DNA from: Candidatus Sumerlaeota bacterium
Lineage (GTDB): Bacteria; Sumerlaeota; Sumerlaeia; JAFGJS01
DNA length: 64,000 bases
Assembly (NCBI GenBank): GCA_016928995.1
Contig: JAFGJS010000102.1
Coordinates: forward strand, 19,682-83,681
Reading direction: 5' to 3'
Shown piece after piece: positions 36,334 through 44,950 of this stretch. The notes beneath the pieces are model-generated. The model worked only from the letters and a program-made list of their open reading frames with translations. It was not told the DNA's origin and did not search any database. Both the position numbers and the translations under genes were made by a program. The number at the start of each line of letters is the position of its first letter. The stretch's first letter is position 1.

Positions 36334-36400
36334 ATCGGGATGGGATCGCATCGTTGTCATTTGGATCGATTACGATTTCGATAGCGATCCCGATCCCGAT
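36334..36400. repeat. Intergenic hexanucleotide inverted-arm element D
   Basis: The left arm (36334-36353) is inverted relative to the right arm (36379-36400). The right side is a run of GATNNC hexamers (GATTAC, GATTTC, GATAGC, GATCCC, GATCCC). The layout is the same as elements A, B, C and E but with a different hexamer. It lies between the ABC transporter and DUF1854 genes, both on the minus strand. Confidence 0.7.
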
Positions 36401-36430
36401 TTTAATTTACACATGAACCGTCGAGGCATA

Positions 36431-38734
36431 TTACACCGCGTACATTTCGTGCAGTTCATGCTGAAGGTTATGCAGTTTTCGATATACGCCGTCTTCCTTG
36501 GCCAGCAGCTCGGCGTGGCGGCCATGCTCCACGATCTGCCCGTCTTCCAGCACAAACAGCCGGTCCGCCCGGCGCAAGGTGGACAGGCGGTGCGCGACGG
36601 CGAACACCGTCCGGCCTTCGATCAAGCGTTCCAGCGCCTCCTGGATTTTGCGCTCCGTTTCCGTGTCCACGCTGCTGGTGGCTTCGTCGAGAATCAGGAT
36701 GCGCGGATTGCAGAGGATCGCACGGGCGATAGACACGCGTTGCCGCTCGCCGCCGGATAGCGTGTGTCCGCGTTCGCCAACGATGGTGTCATAGCCGTTC
36801 GGCAATTTACAGATGAATTCGTGCGCATTGGCCGCCTTTGCCGCAGCCACGACTTCGCTGATGTCCGCATCCGGTTCGCCGTAGCGGATGTTTTCCAGAA
36901 TCGTGCCGTGAAACAAATGCGGATCTTGCAACACCATGCCCACCTGCCTGCGCAGATGACCGGTGTCGAGATCGCGCAAATCCACGCCGTCGATCAAGAT
37001 CCGGCCGGATGACGACTCGTAGAAACGCACGATCAGGTTCGTCACGGTCGTTTTGCCCGCGCCGGAAGGGCCGACCAGCCCGATCATTTCTCCCGGTTCG
37101 ACTTCGAAGGAGATGTCGCGAATCACCGGCCGGATGCCGTCGTAGGCGAATGACACGTTTTCAAACACGACGCGCCCTTGCACCGGCTCCAGACGCACCG
37201 CTTCCTGCTTGTCCGTGATGTCGGGCTCGGTGTCCAAAATCTCGAACACGCGATAGGCCGATGTCGTGGCGCGGTTCATCATGCGCGTGATCATGCCGAT
37301 GGTCTCGATCGGCTGGAAGTACATGCCCATATATAACAGAAAGGCCATGAACGTGCCGATGCTGAGCGCGTTCGGCGCGCCTGCCGGTTGCAGCAGACGC
37401 GGAGTCGCGAAAATCCAGACGATCAGCGTAATGACATGGAGGCCGAAGATCACTCCCGGCCAGAACTTGGTCCATACGCCATGGATCGCGTTGAATTCGA
37501 GCGTGGCGTTTGAGTTGCGGTCGCTGAAACGGTCGATTTCGAAGTTCTCCTGGTTGAACGCCTTGACCACGCGCATGCCTGGGATGGTGTCGGACAGAAC
37601 TTCGGTCAACCGGGTCCATTTGCGCCAGGCCCGCAGGAAGAGCCGGGACATGACTTTGCTGTGCGCAAAGAACGACCACAGCATAACCGGCACCGGCAGG
37701 ATCATCAGCGCGCCGAGCTGCAGATCCATACAAAGCAGCACGGCGCCCAGTCCGAAGAGCATGATCACGGCCAGCGATACCTCCACCATGCCGAAGGCGA
37801 TGAAGTCCCACAGCCGGTCGGTGTCATGGCTCACGCGGCTGATGATGCTGCCAGTCTGCTTGCTGGAGTAAAAATTCAGGCTGAGCCGTTGCAGATGCTC
37901 GTAGAGTTCCTTGCGAAGATCGCGCGCGACCAACTCTCCCAGCACCGCCATCGAGCGCAGGCGCGCATACAGCAGAAATGCGCGCAGGATAAAGGTGACC
38001 GCCAGGGCGCCGATCATGATCCCCGCGAGCCACAGCGCGTCGCTCCGTTCAAATGCGCCGCCCTCAAAGGGCTTGATTATATCATCCACCAGGCGCTTGG
38101 TCAGGTATGGCGGCAGCAGGCTGATCACGGTCATCAGCGCGGCGCAGATCATGCCGATGGCCACGCGTTTCTTATACGGCTTCATGTAGCCGATCAACCG
38201 CCAGACAACCGTCAATTCCTTGCCCGCGACAGCGGCCTGCGCTTCACGCACGGACTGCGACATCGCCTTGGCGTACAGAGCATCCGGATCTTTTTCCTCA
38301 ATCGCGTTTTGTGACGTTTCCGGATCCAGCAGGTACTTGATGTTCTCCATGGCGCGGCGTTGACGATGCGTGTATCGCAGCACGGCCAGCGGCGGTTCGT
38401 TCGGATCGCCCTGGATATGCAAGACTGTGCTGCTGAGTCCTGGAGTCTCTTTGACTGCCTGGATTTTAGCGCGATCAAAGGAATGGACTTCCGGGGCGCC
38501 TTTGCCATTCTTTGCCACGGCGGCGCGGCTGGGGCCGATAGCGATCCAGCGCTGCTCCAGCTGCATGGAGCCATTCAGGTCGGCCATGGCGTAGAGCTGC
38601 ACGGATTCCCCCGCCCAATCTTGCTCGATGCGCATTCGAAGGTCATCCGGGAGTTTGTCCGGCTGATTCGTATAGCGCTTGATGATCTCACGATTGGTGT
38701 TTGGTTTTCCGGGTTTGCTTCGTTTCAAGTGCAT
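36431..38734 (-). CDS. ABC exporter (fused permease and ATPase) linked to DUF1854
   Basis: 767 residues. An N-terminal extension of about 180 residues looks like a PH-like or regulatory domain. It is followed by a six-helix ABC membrane domain (about 190-490) and an ATPase with Walker A GPSGAGKTT, signature LSGGERQR, Walker B ILILDEATSS and the switch histidine in AVAHRL. Fused half-transporters work as homodimers in the inner membrane and usually export lipids, peptides or drugs. The extension and the downstream DUF1854 gene match a known but poorly studied pair. Substrate unknown. The start at 38734 lies about 45 bases from a perfect 14-bp hairpin in its leader. Confidence 0.92.
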   Translation of the reverse strand: MHLKRSKPGKPNTNREIIKRYTNQPDKLPDDLRMRIEQDWAGESVQLYAMADLNGSMQLEQRWIAIGPSRAAVAKNGKGAPEVHSFDRAKIQAVKETPGLSSTVLHIQGDPNEPPLAVLRYTHRQRRAMENIKYLLDPETSQNAIEEKDPDALYAKAMSQSVREAQAAVAGKELTVVWRLIGYMKPYKKRVAIGMICAALMTVISLLPPYLTKRLVDDIIKPFEGGAFERSDALWLAGIMIGALAVTFILRAFLLYARLRSMAVLGELVARDLRKELYEHLQRLSLNFYSSKQTGSIISRVSHDTDRLWDFIAFGMVEVSLAVIMLFGLGAVLLCMDLQLGALMILPVPVMLWSFFAHSKVMSRLFLRAWRKWTRLTEVLSDTIPGMRVVKAFNQENFEIDRFSDRNSNATLEFNAIHGVWTKFWPGVIFGLHVITLIVWIFATPRLLQPAGAPNALSIGTFMAFLLYMGMYFQPIETIGMITRMMNRATTSAYRVFEILDTEPDITDKQEAVRLEPVQGRVVFENVSFAYDGIRPVIRDISFEVEPGEMIGLVGPSGAGKTTVTNLIVRFYESSSGRILIDGVDLRDLDTGHLRRQVGMVLQDPHLFHGTILENIRYGEPDADISEVVAAAKAANAHEFICKLPNGYDTIVGERGHTLSGGERQRVSIARAILCNPRILILDEATSSVDTETERKIQEALERLIEGRTVFAVAHRLSTLRRADRLFVLEDGQIVEHGRHAELLAKEDGVYRKLHNLQHELHEMYAV

Positions 38735-38779
38735 CGTTCAGATCCTTTTAATCGTCATCGGCCGGTTTTTTAAAATGAG

Positions 38780-38816
38780 AACGGGCCTTTAGGGTGAATT
38801 TTCCTAAAGGCCCGTT
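38780..38816. promoter_or_regulatory. Perfect 14-bp hairpin in the leader of the ABC transporter
   Basis: 38780-38793 pairs fully with 38803-38816 across a 9-base loop. On the minus strand it is followed by CTCATTTT, a weak U tract, so it could act as an attenuator in front of the ABC transporter or as the end of an upstream small RNA. Part of it (CCTTTAGGGTG) recurs at about 38835-38845. Confidence 0.6.
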
Positions 38817-38862
38817 GTGAATAAGTTTCTTGAACCTTTAGGGTGGGCTGACGGTTGAGTTG

Positions 38863-38949
38863 TTATGGGCTGCGGTATGCTTATTGGCCTTCTTTCCAGC
38901 AGTAAAGAAGGTCAGTGGCGCCGATACCGTTCGTCGCAGTCGCCCATAA
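38863..38949. ncRNA. Candidate structured RNA: three nested inverted repeats
   Basis: TTATGGGC (38863-38870) pairs with 38942-38949, CGGTAT (38873-38878) with 38924-38929, and GGCCTTCTTT (38886-38895, one wobble) with 38904-38913. Together they form one long hairpin of about 87 bases with internal loops. No open frame explains it. Strand is uncertain; on the minus strand the hairpin at 38780-38816 could terminate it. It does not match 4.5S RNA, tmRNA or RNase P motifs that I know. Confidence 0.4.
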
Positions 38950-39207
38950 GATTGTATTTGTGGAATGAAGATTTTCATCGGATACAGGTTTTCTGGTTTA
39001 AGGTATTAAAAATATTTATGCCCGCCGTGTGATGAAATCAAGTTAAAATTTGAGAATTATCGCGAAGAGGCGAAGACCGGTCGATATGATCAGTATTCTT
39101 TATAATCGGCGCCTTCCGTGAGTCGTACGTTTCAGTCTTTGCTGGACGAAGGTTTTGTTTCATTTTATATTTTCACTTGGCATGCAATCTATCGCGGCGA
39201 GCGGAAT

Positions 39208-42200
39208 ATGACGTTGGCTCTGGAGCGCATACGTGAGTGGATCGAAGCCCTGACGCATAACGACGCGGGACGAGCGGAGGCCGTTTTGCGGGAGTCGCCC
39301 TGGCATGCGATCAACGGCGTGATGAAAATTATCAACGGCGTTGTGCGCGCATGTAATGACGCGGAGGCGGGTGCGCTGCTTTTGCATGAGGCGCAGCGAA
39401 GCTTCGAGCCTGAGATGTGTCTGAATAACTGGAGCCGACTATTCGAGCGCATGCCGCCGGAGAAAAGCCGCGAGTTTCTCGCTTCGCCAGAACGCATCCG
39501 CGTCGCGTCACAGTTGTTTTCGTTCAGCCAGGCTTTTGCGGATCGTGTGACGAACGGCGCCGTGGACCTGATCGCCGCACTGACACCGCAAAACCTGGAA
39601 CGCACATACGGCTTCAATGATTATGACGGGCCATTGAGCGAGGCATTGAGCCGGATTCCATCGGGAGATGATCCGCGTCCGGCCGTGCTTGCGTTTCAGC
39701 AACAGGAGATGCTGCGCATCCTATTGCGAGACATGCTGGGGCTGGCCGATCTGTCTCAAACGGCTGGAGAGATCGCCTTTCTGGCCGGTTCGATCGCGCG
39801 TCAGGCTGTCAAACTCTGCCGCATGGAGCTCGAGGAGCGCTACGGCGAGCCGCAATGGACCGATGAGCACGGCAACCGGCGCTGCGCTCAATACGCCGTG
39901 ATTGGCATGGGCAAACTGGGCGGCAATGAACTCAATGTCTCCAGCGACCTCGATTTGATCTTCGTTTACGATCATGAAGGCGAGACAACCGGCGTGGAAA
40001 GCGCCGGTCAGCAACGCCGGATCAGCAATCATCAGTTTTTTGTCCAGCTCTCCGAGCGATTCATCCGCTTCATGATGGCGCAAGGCGGCAGCGGCAAGCT
40101 GTATCGCGTGGACGCGCGGCTGCGTCCGGAAGGGGCCAGCGGACCGCTGGCGCGCTCATTGGAAAGCTATGAGAACTACCTGTTGACGCAGGCTCGCATC
40201 TGGGAAAAAATGTCGCTGATCAAGGCGCGCGGCATCGCCGGAGAAACCGCGTTGATTCAACGCTGGGAGGCCAGTGTGCGTCAATTCGTCTTCGACGCCA
40301 ATCCGGTTCAACTGCTATTGCGTGAAGTGCTGCATTTGAAGGACAGCATCGACAACGAAGTGTATCATATGGGACTGGAGCGCCGCGAAGTGAAGCGCGG
40401 CTTTGGCGGGATCCGCGAAATCGAGTTTCAGGTCAGCGCGACGCAACTGATTCACGGCAAGCAGAATCTGGATTTCCGCCGCCGCTCGACGCTTGATGCG
40501 CTGGAGGTGCTGTATCGTGCGAAACGCATCCCTCAGGAGAAGTATGATGATTTGCGCACCGCGTACATCTGGCTGCGCACCGTGGAGCACCGGTTGCAGT
40601 ATATGCACGATCGACAGACGCACGTGCTTCCGGAGCCGCCGGGGGAGCTCGAGGCGCTGGCGCGGCGTTGCGGCGTCGAGGCGGAAGGCCGGCACAAAGC
40701 GGGCGAGATTTTCCAGCGTCATCACCGGCATATCATCGAACGGGTGCATGCCTGGTTTGAGGAATTTTTCGGCCCGGCGCAAGAAGAACTGGAGCGCGAA
40801 GCCGATCAGGAATTCTGGCACTTGCTGCATCGTGAAATCGATCCGAAACAGTGCCAGGCGGTGCTGAAGAAATACGGTTTCAGGGACGCCGGATCGGTGA
40901 AGACGATTCGCCGGCTGGCCTATGGCGCGAGCGACCGTTACATCACGGCGGAAGGACAGCAGTTTTTTGAGCGCATTTTTCCGCGGCTGATGCGCGCATG
41001 CAGCGAGGCTCCGATGCCGGACAAGGCGCTGCTGAACTTCGAGGCGTTTCTGTTTAAATCCGGCGGCATCACTCCGTACTACGGCTTTATCGTCGATTAT
41101 CCCCCCGTGCTGACGATGCTGTGCAAAATCTTCGGCTCCTCCGGGCTGCTGTCGAAGATTCTGATTCAGCATCCCGAATACCTGGATTTGCTGGTGCAGG
41201 AGGAGAATCCGGATCGACGCATCGATTCGCCTGAGCGTCGCGCAACGCTGATTAAGAATGTGCTGGCGGCTCGTGTCAGCGAGATTGCGATGAACCGCAT
41301 GCGCCGTTTCTATCAGCAAAATCTGCTGCGGATCGGGATGCGTTTTTTGCTGGGGATCACGAACGCGAACGAGGCGGCGGCCGCGATTTCGGATTTGATG
41401 CGCGTTCTGCTTGATGCGGCGCATCAACGCGCCTTTGCGGAATTGACGGCGCGGCACGGCGCTCCGCGGACGGAAGATGGCCGCGATGCGGAAATCGTCA
41501 CTTTCGGACTGGGCAAGATCGGCGCGAGGCAGATGAGCTTCTATTCCGATCTAGATCTGGTTTACGTGTATGACGGGGACGGATCGACCCATAGCGACGA
41601 GTCGATCTCCAATAATGTGTTTTTTTCGCGTCTGGCCGCTCGCGTGCAGGAGTTGTTTACGCATCCGACCGGCGAGGGCAAAATCGCGCCGATTGATCCG
41701 CGATTGCGCCCGGAAGGAAAATCCGGACCGTTGGTCGTCAGCCGGCAGCGTTTCGAGTCGTATTTCGAGTCGGAAGAAGCTCAGCCGTGGGAGTATCAGG
41801 CTTACTTGCGGAGCGCGTTGCTTTACGGCGATGAGAAACTATACCGGCGTTTGCGCGATACGTATTGGCGGCGGGCGATATCGTTGCGCGAGCGTATCGG
41901 CTTGGCCCGGACCGTGCGGGAAATGCGGGACAAGCTGGAGGAATCGGTCAAACTGCCGTCGTGGGCGGAGAGAGGCTTGAAACGCGGCCCGGGCGGGATT
42001 GTGGACATTGAATTTCTCGCTCAATATCTGCAGCTGCGGCATGGGGCGGAGTGCGGAGAACTGGAAGGATTAGCGACGGATGAAACGCTGCGTTTGTGCG
42101 CGGAGCGCGGCTATCTGCCGCTGGAAGACAGCCTGTTTTTGATTCAGGCGCTGCTTGATCTGCGTATCGTTGAAATGACGAATCGTCTGCTGAATGAATC

Positions 42201-42360
42201 GGCGGACAACTATCTGCCGCAGACCGCGGAACGGCAAAATGCGCTGGAGAAGGCGCTCTCGGACCATCAGCTTACGCTCGATGGCATCCGGAACATTATT
42301 GAAAAAGTACGGTTGATTTTCGACAGGTTCCTACCGCAGTCAGGTCTGGGAGAGCATTGA
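39208..42360 (+). CDS. glnE: Glutamine synthetase adenylyltransferase/adenylyl-removing enzyme
   Basis: Switches glutamine synthetase between active and adenylylated forms in response to nitrogen status, under PII control. The two catalytic nucleotidyltransferase domains are both present with intact metal-binding motifs: SDLDLIFVYD near residue 245 (deadenylylase half) and SDLDLVYVYD near residue 778 (adenylylase half). RxRPEG follows in both halves (LRPEGASG, LRPEGKSG). The 1050-residue length is normal to slightly long. ATG 39208 is chosen; a GTG at 39118 would add 30 residues and has no ribosome binding site. No glnA, glnB or other nitrogen gene lies in the window. It converges with the STAS gene. 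Confidence 0.95.
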   Translation: MTLALERIREWIEALTHNDAGRAEAVLRESPWHAINGVMKIINGVVRACNDAEAGALLLHEAQRSFEPEMCLNNWSRLFERMPPEKSREFLASPERIRVASQLFSFSQAFADRVTNGAVDLIAALTPQNLERTYGFNDYDGPLSEALSRIPSGDDPRPAVLAFQQQEMLRILLRDMLGLADLSQTAGEIAFLAGSIARQAVKLCRMELEERYGEPQWTDEHGNRRCAQYAVIGMGKLGGNELNVSSDLDLIFVYDHEGETTGVESAGQQRRISNHQFFVQLSERFIRFMMAQGGSGKLYRVDARLRPEGASGPLARSLESYENYLLTQARIWEKMSLIKARGIAGETALIQRWEASVRQFVFDANPVQLLLREVLHLKDSIDNEVYHMGLERREVKRGFGGIREIEFQVSATQLIHGKQNLDFRRRSTLDALEVLYRAKRIPQEKYDDLRTAYIWLRTVEHRLQYMHDRQTHVLPEPPGELEALARRCGVEAEGRHKAGEIFQRHHRHIIERVHAWFEEFFGPAQEELEREADQEFWHLLHREIDPKQCQAVLKKYGFRDAGSVKTIRRLAYGASDRYITAEGQQFFERIFPRLMRACSEAPMPDKALLNFEAFLFKSGGITPYYGFIVDYPPVLTMLCKIFGSSGLLSKILIQHPEYLDLLVQEENPDRRIDSPERRATLIKNVLAARVSEIAMNRMRRFYQQNLLRIGMRFLLGITNANEAAAAISDLMRVLLDAAHQRAFAELTARHGAPRTEDGRDAEIVTFGLGKIGARQMSFYSDLDLVYVYDGDGSTHSDESISNNVFFSRLAARVQELFTHPTGEGKIAPIDPRLRPEGKSGPLVVSRQRFESYFESEEAQPWEYQAYLRSALLYGDEKLYRRLRDTYWRRAISLRERIGLARTVREMRDKLEESVKLPSWAERGLKRGPGGIVDIEFLAQYLQLRHGAECGELEGLATDETLRLCAERGYLPLEDSLFLIQALLDLRIVEMTNRLLNESADNYLPQTAERQNALEKALSDHQLTLDGIRNIIEKVRLIFDRFLPQSGLGEH

Positions 42361-42400
42361 AATTCGATCCGCTAAATATCCGCATGCGGAAACGGAAAAA

Positions 42401-42712
42401 TCACATTTCCGTCAGACCGAAGACAATATCAAGGCGCATGTTGCGCATGGTTTTCATCAACTGCGGCTTGAGATTTTTTAAGCGCAACTCGCCGTTATGC
42501 CGTTTCACATGCGCGCGCAACATCACCAGCATCCCCAGACTGGCGGAATCCAGATAATTCAGATATTCCAGATTGAGCGTAATGTTGACCCGGCCGTTCC
42601 GGCAAAGCTCACGCGTCTCTCGCTCAAATTCACCAGCCGAATCACGGTCGAACGCATCTAAAAGATCAATATCGGCGGCGTTTTCCTCAGTGCAGTTGAT
42701 TTGATATTTCAC
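42401..42712 (-). CDS. STAS-domain protein (anti-sigma factor antagonist type)
   Basis: 103 residues matching a stand-alone STAS domain: two beta strands with VNITLNLEYLNYLDSASLGMLVML, where the Asp-Ser pair is the usual phosphorylation site region, then a helix and a terminal segment LDIVFGLTEM. Such proteins pair with anti-sigma kinases or sit in sensory complexes. GTG 42712, with GAGG eight bases upstream and a length normal for the family, is preferred over an ATG at 42787, which would add 25 residues of low similarity. It is divergent from the response regulator next to it, suggesting a shared regulatory region. No partner kinase is in the window. Confidence 0.75.
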   Translation of the reverse strand: MKYQINCTEENAADIDLLDAFDRDSAGEFERETRELCRNGRVNITLNLEYLNYLDSASLGMLVMLRAHVKRHNGELRLKNLKPQLMKTMRNMRLDIVFGLTEM

Positions 42713-42852
42713 TACAAGCGCCTCATATTTCGTAAGATGATATGAATAGCGATAACTGTAGGGTCTTTCGGGCGATATTTCAAACAAAAAGAAAAAAACA
42801 CTGGTGTTTTCTATTATTTCCGTTTAATAATCTATTAAACCCGAAGGCTGTG

Positions 42853-42881
42853 TTGTCTATTCCAACAAGCCGGCATATACT
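42853..42881 (+). promoter_or_regulatory. Candidate sigma-70 promoter for the response regulator
   Basis: TTGTCT (42853-42858) and TATACT (42876-42881) are separated by exactly 17 bases, giving a leader of about 50 bases before the ATG at 42939. Confidence 0.45.
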
Positions 42882-42938
42882 AGCGATCAATACGCGGGTA
42901 GCCGACGACCGGACACACCATCAGACAGAGGACCAACG

Positions 42939-43736
42939 ATGCCCAAGACGATTTGTATTGTCGATGATGAAGACGATATCATTCAGCTCGTTCGAGCCTT
43001 GCTGGAACACAAAAACTTTGAAGTTCATACCGCTCGCAACGGGCTGCTGGGGATGGAGTTGATTCAAGAGGTCAAGCCGGACCTGGCGATTCTCGACCTG
43101 ATGATGCCCGGCATGTCGGGCCTGGAGATGTGCAAGCGTCTGCGCGCATCGGAGGAGTTCCGCGATCTGCCGATTCTGGTGCTTTCCGCCATCGCGCGGG
43201 ATTCGGACAAGCCTGAGGAATACTGGGCCGCCGGGCTGCAATCGGACGATTTCATTCGCAAGCCGTTCGATCCCGCCAACCTGCAGGCGAGAGTGGAGTA
43301 TCTGCTGCGTCGCGCCGAGTATAAATCGACGGTTCCCCGGCCGGGCGCCGCGGGCGGTTCGCAAGGGGCGAATGGCGGCGGGGAAAAGATCAGTCACGAA
43401 GATCTTTCGCCGGAAGATGTGGTGCGTCAGTTCATCCAGTCATGGAACGGCGCTGATTTCGGCTTGGAATTCGACTGCCTGGGCAAAGAGATGCAATACA
43501 ACCTTTCGCGGCAGGAATATGTCTCGCGGCGGATGAGCACCTATAATGAAAACGGCCGCGACCAGGAAGAGCATATCTGTTACGCGTTTCTGCAAAAACA
43601 AATTGATGAGAATGCGGCCAGCATCATTTGCGAACGGCAAGTCAAGCGAGGGATTTCCACAAAACGCACCAGGGAAAGCTACAAGCTCAGCAAAACCGCC
43701 GAGGGCTGGAAGATCGTCCAGGTGCGCAGCGCCTGA
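42939..43736 (+). CDS. Response regulator with NTF2-like C-terminal domain
   Basis: 265 residues. The receiver (1-125) is intact, with Asp53 in ILDLMMPGMSG and Lys in FIRKPF. A Gly/Ala-rich linker (about 132-148) leads to a domain of about 110 residues (SPEDVVRQFIQSWNGADFGLEFDCLG...EYVSRRMSTY) that looks like a SnoaL/NTF2-type alpha+beta cone. This would be an unusual output domain; the assignment is by eye. There is no DNA-binding motif. It ends 11 bases from the end of flgL, which is transcribed towards it, and sits next to the STAS gene, so a role in motility control is possible but not shown. Confidence 0.82.
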   Translation: MPKTICIVDDEDDIIQLVRALLEHKNFEVHTARNGLLGMELIQEVKPDLAILDLMMPGMSGLEMCKRLRASEEFRDLPILVLSAIARDSDKPEEYWAAGLQSDDFIRKPFDPANLQARVEYLLRRAEYKSTVPRPGAAGGSQGANGGGEKISHEDLSPEDVVRQFIQSWNGADFGLEFDCLGKEMQYNLSRQEYVSRRMSTYNENGRDQEEHICYAFLQKQIDENAASIICERQVKRGISTKRTRESYKLSKTAEGWKIVQVRSA

Positions 43737-43747
43737 GCCGCGCGCCG

Positions 43748-44923
43748 TTATCGCAGGAAGTCCAGCAAGGAAATCTGCATCGATTCGCCAGCGGCCTGCA
43801 GGGAAGCTTCGTAAGCCAGTTGAGCCTGATTATATTCGACAATCGCATCCGTGATATCGGCGTCTTCCAGGTCGGACTTCAAGGTCTTGAAGCCCAGTTT
43901 TACATTGGTCAGACGGCTGGATGCGCTGTCTACGGCGCCTTGCCGCGTGCCGACCGTCGCTAGAAACGTCCCTGATTGTGAAATCCCCTGATCAAAACGG
44001 TCCAGCAGCGCGTCGATGGCGATGACATCGCCGTCGCGCAGCGCTTCGACAGCTTCATTGAGCAATGCAAAAATGTCTTCTCCACCGCTCAATCCCGCTC
44101 CCTGAAACACCGCGTCGCCGGTGAAATTCATCGGCACAAAATTATCGGATTCAATCTCCACCTGCTGTGCTTGTGAATTTCCCAGATAGACGCCCGGCAC
44201 AGCCACCTGGATCTGAAACAGGTCGCCTGCCGCCGGCGCCAGCGTGCCGTCTTCAATCACTACTTGCAGCCCGTCGAACGAGATCGAATCGCCGGAAACG
44301 TATGTCTCGCCCGTCAGCACCGTGGCGCCCGTGGCGGTGTTCATCACATCGAAAGTGGCTGGCGCGGTGAAAATAATCTCGTATGTGTCGCCCATGTTCA
44401 TGTCCACCGGATTGGAAACCGTCACTGTGGCTGTGGCGTCGCTGGTGTTGCCCGCATCCGGCGTTATCGCGGCGTCAATCCCTGTGAATGCCGGCAGATT
44501 ATCGAGTGTGCCGGCGAAGATATAACGGCCGTCAAACTTGTAATTCGCCAGTTGAACCATTTCTTGCAGCAACGAGATCAACTCCACGGCCGCCGCTTCG
44601 CGCGTGTCGGTGGTGCTTTGCGCATTGCTTGCCTCTCCCAGCACCAGTTCCTTGGCTTGAGTCAGAATCTCCGTCACCTGGTTCAGCGTTGTGTCATAAA
44701 TATCCAGCAATGATCCGACGCGGTCGATGTTGCGTTCAAATTGCTCCACCTGCCCGATCAGATGATCCAAATCCAGCACACGCAACGCCGACACAGGATC
44801 GTCCGACACGCGGTTGATTTGCTTTTGCGTCGAGACGATTTCCTGTTTTTCCATCAGCCGCTGAGTCGCCAGTTGCACCTGGCGGATCGCTGAGTTATAA
44901 ATCGTGTTTTGAGTGATTCGCAT
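43748..44923 (-). CDS. flgL: Flagellar hook-filament junction protein FlgL
   Basis: Second junction protein between hook and filament, exported by the flagellar type III system. The 391 residues have the flagellin-like N-terminal helix (QKQINRVSDDPVSALRVLDLD) and a C-terminal helix (IVEYNQAQLAYEASLQAAGESM) typical of FlgL. The middle holds an insert (about 170-240) with TFDVMNTATGATVLTG that resembles a segment in FlgK. It is the last gene of the flagellar operon, 27 bases after flgK. Confidence 0.93.
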   Translation of the reverse strand: MRITQNTIYNSAIRQVQLATQRLMEKQEIVSTQKQINRVSDDPVSALRVLDLDHLIGQVEQFERNIDRVGSLLDIYDTTLNQVTEILTQAKELVLGEASNAQSTTDTREAAAVELISLLQEMVQLANYKFDGRYIFAGTLDNLPAFTGIDAAITPDAGNTSDATATVTVSNPVDMNMGDTYEIIFTAPATFDVMNTATGATVLTGETYVSGDSISFDGLQVVIEDGTLAPAAGDLFQIQVAVPGVYLGNSQAQQVEIESDNFVPMNFTGDAVFQGAGLSGGEDIFALLNEAVEALRDGDVIAIDALLDRFDQGISQSGTFLATVGTRQGAVDSASSRLTNVKLGFKTLKSDLEDADITDAIVEYNQAQLAYEASLQAAGESMQISLLDFLR

Positions 44924-44950
44924 GCTTGCCGCTCCTGGGCGTTTACGCCG

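Larger units (their letters stand above)
38735..39207. other. Divergent gap between the ABC transporter and glnE
   Basis: 473 bases with no convincing gene. It holds the two hairpin structures described separately and, near the glnE side, a TATAAT (39101-39106) without a clear -35. If that is a real promoter, the glnE leader is about 95 bases for the ATG start at 39208, or nearly absent for the GTG start at 39118. Confidence 0.4.

Noticed and set aside
38863-38949. tRNA, 4.5S RNA or 6S RNA gene
   Set aside because: No cloverleaf or T-loop sequence, no conserved SRP apical loop and no 6S-type central bubble could be recognised.
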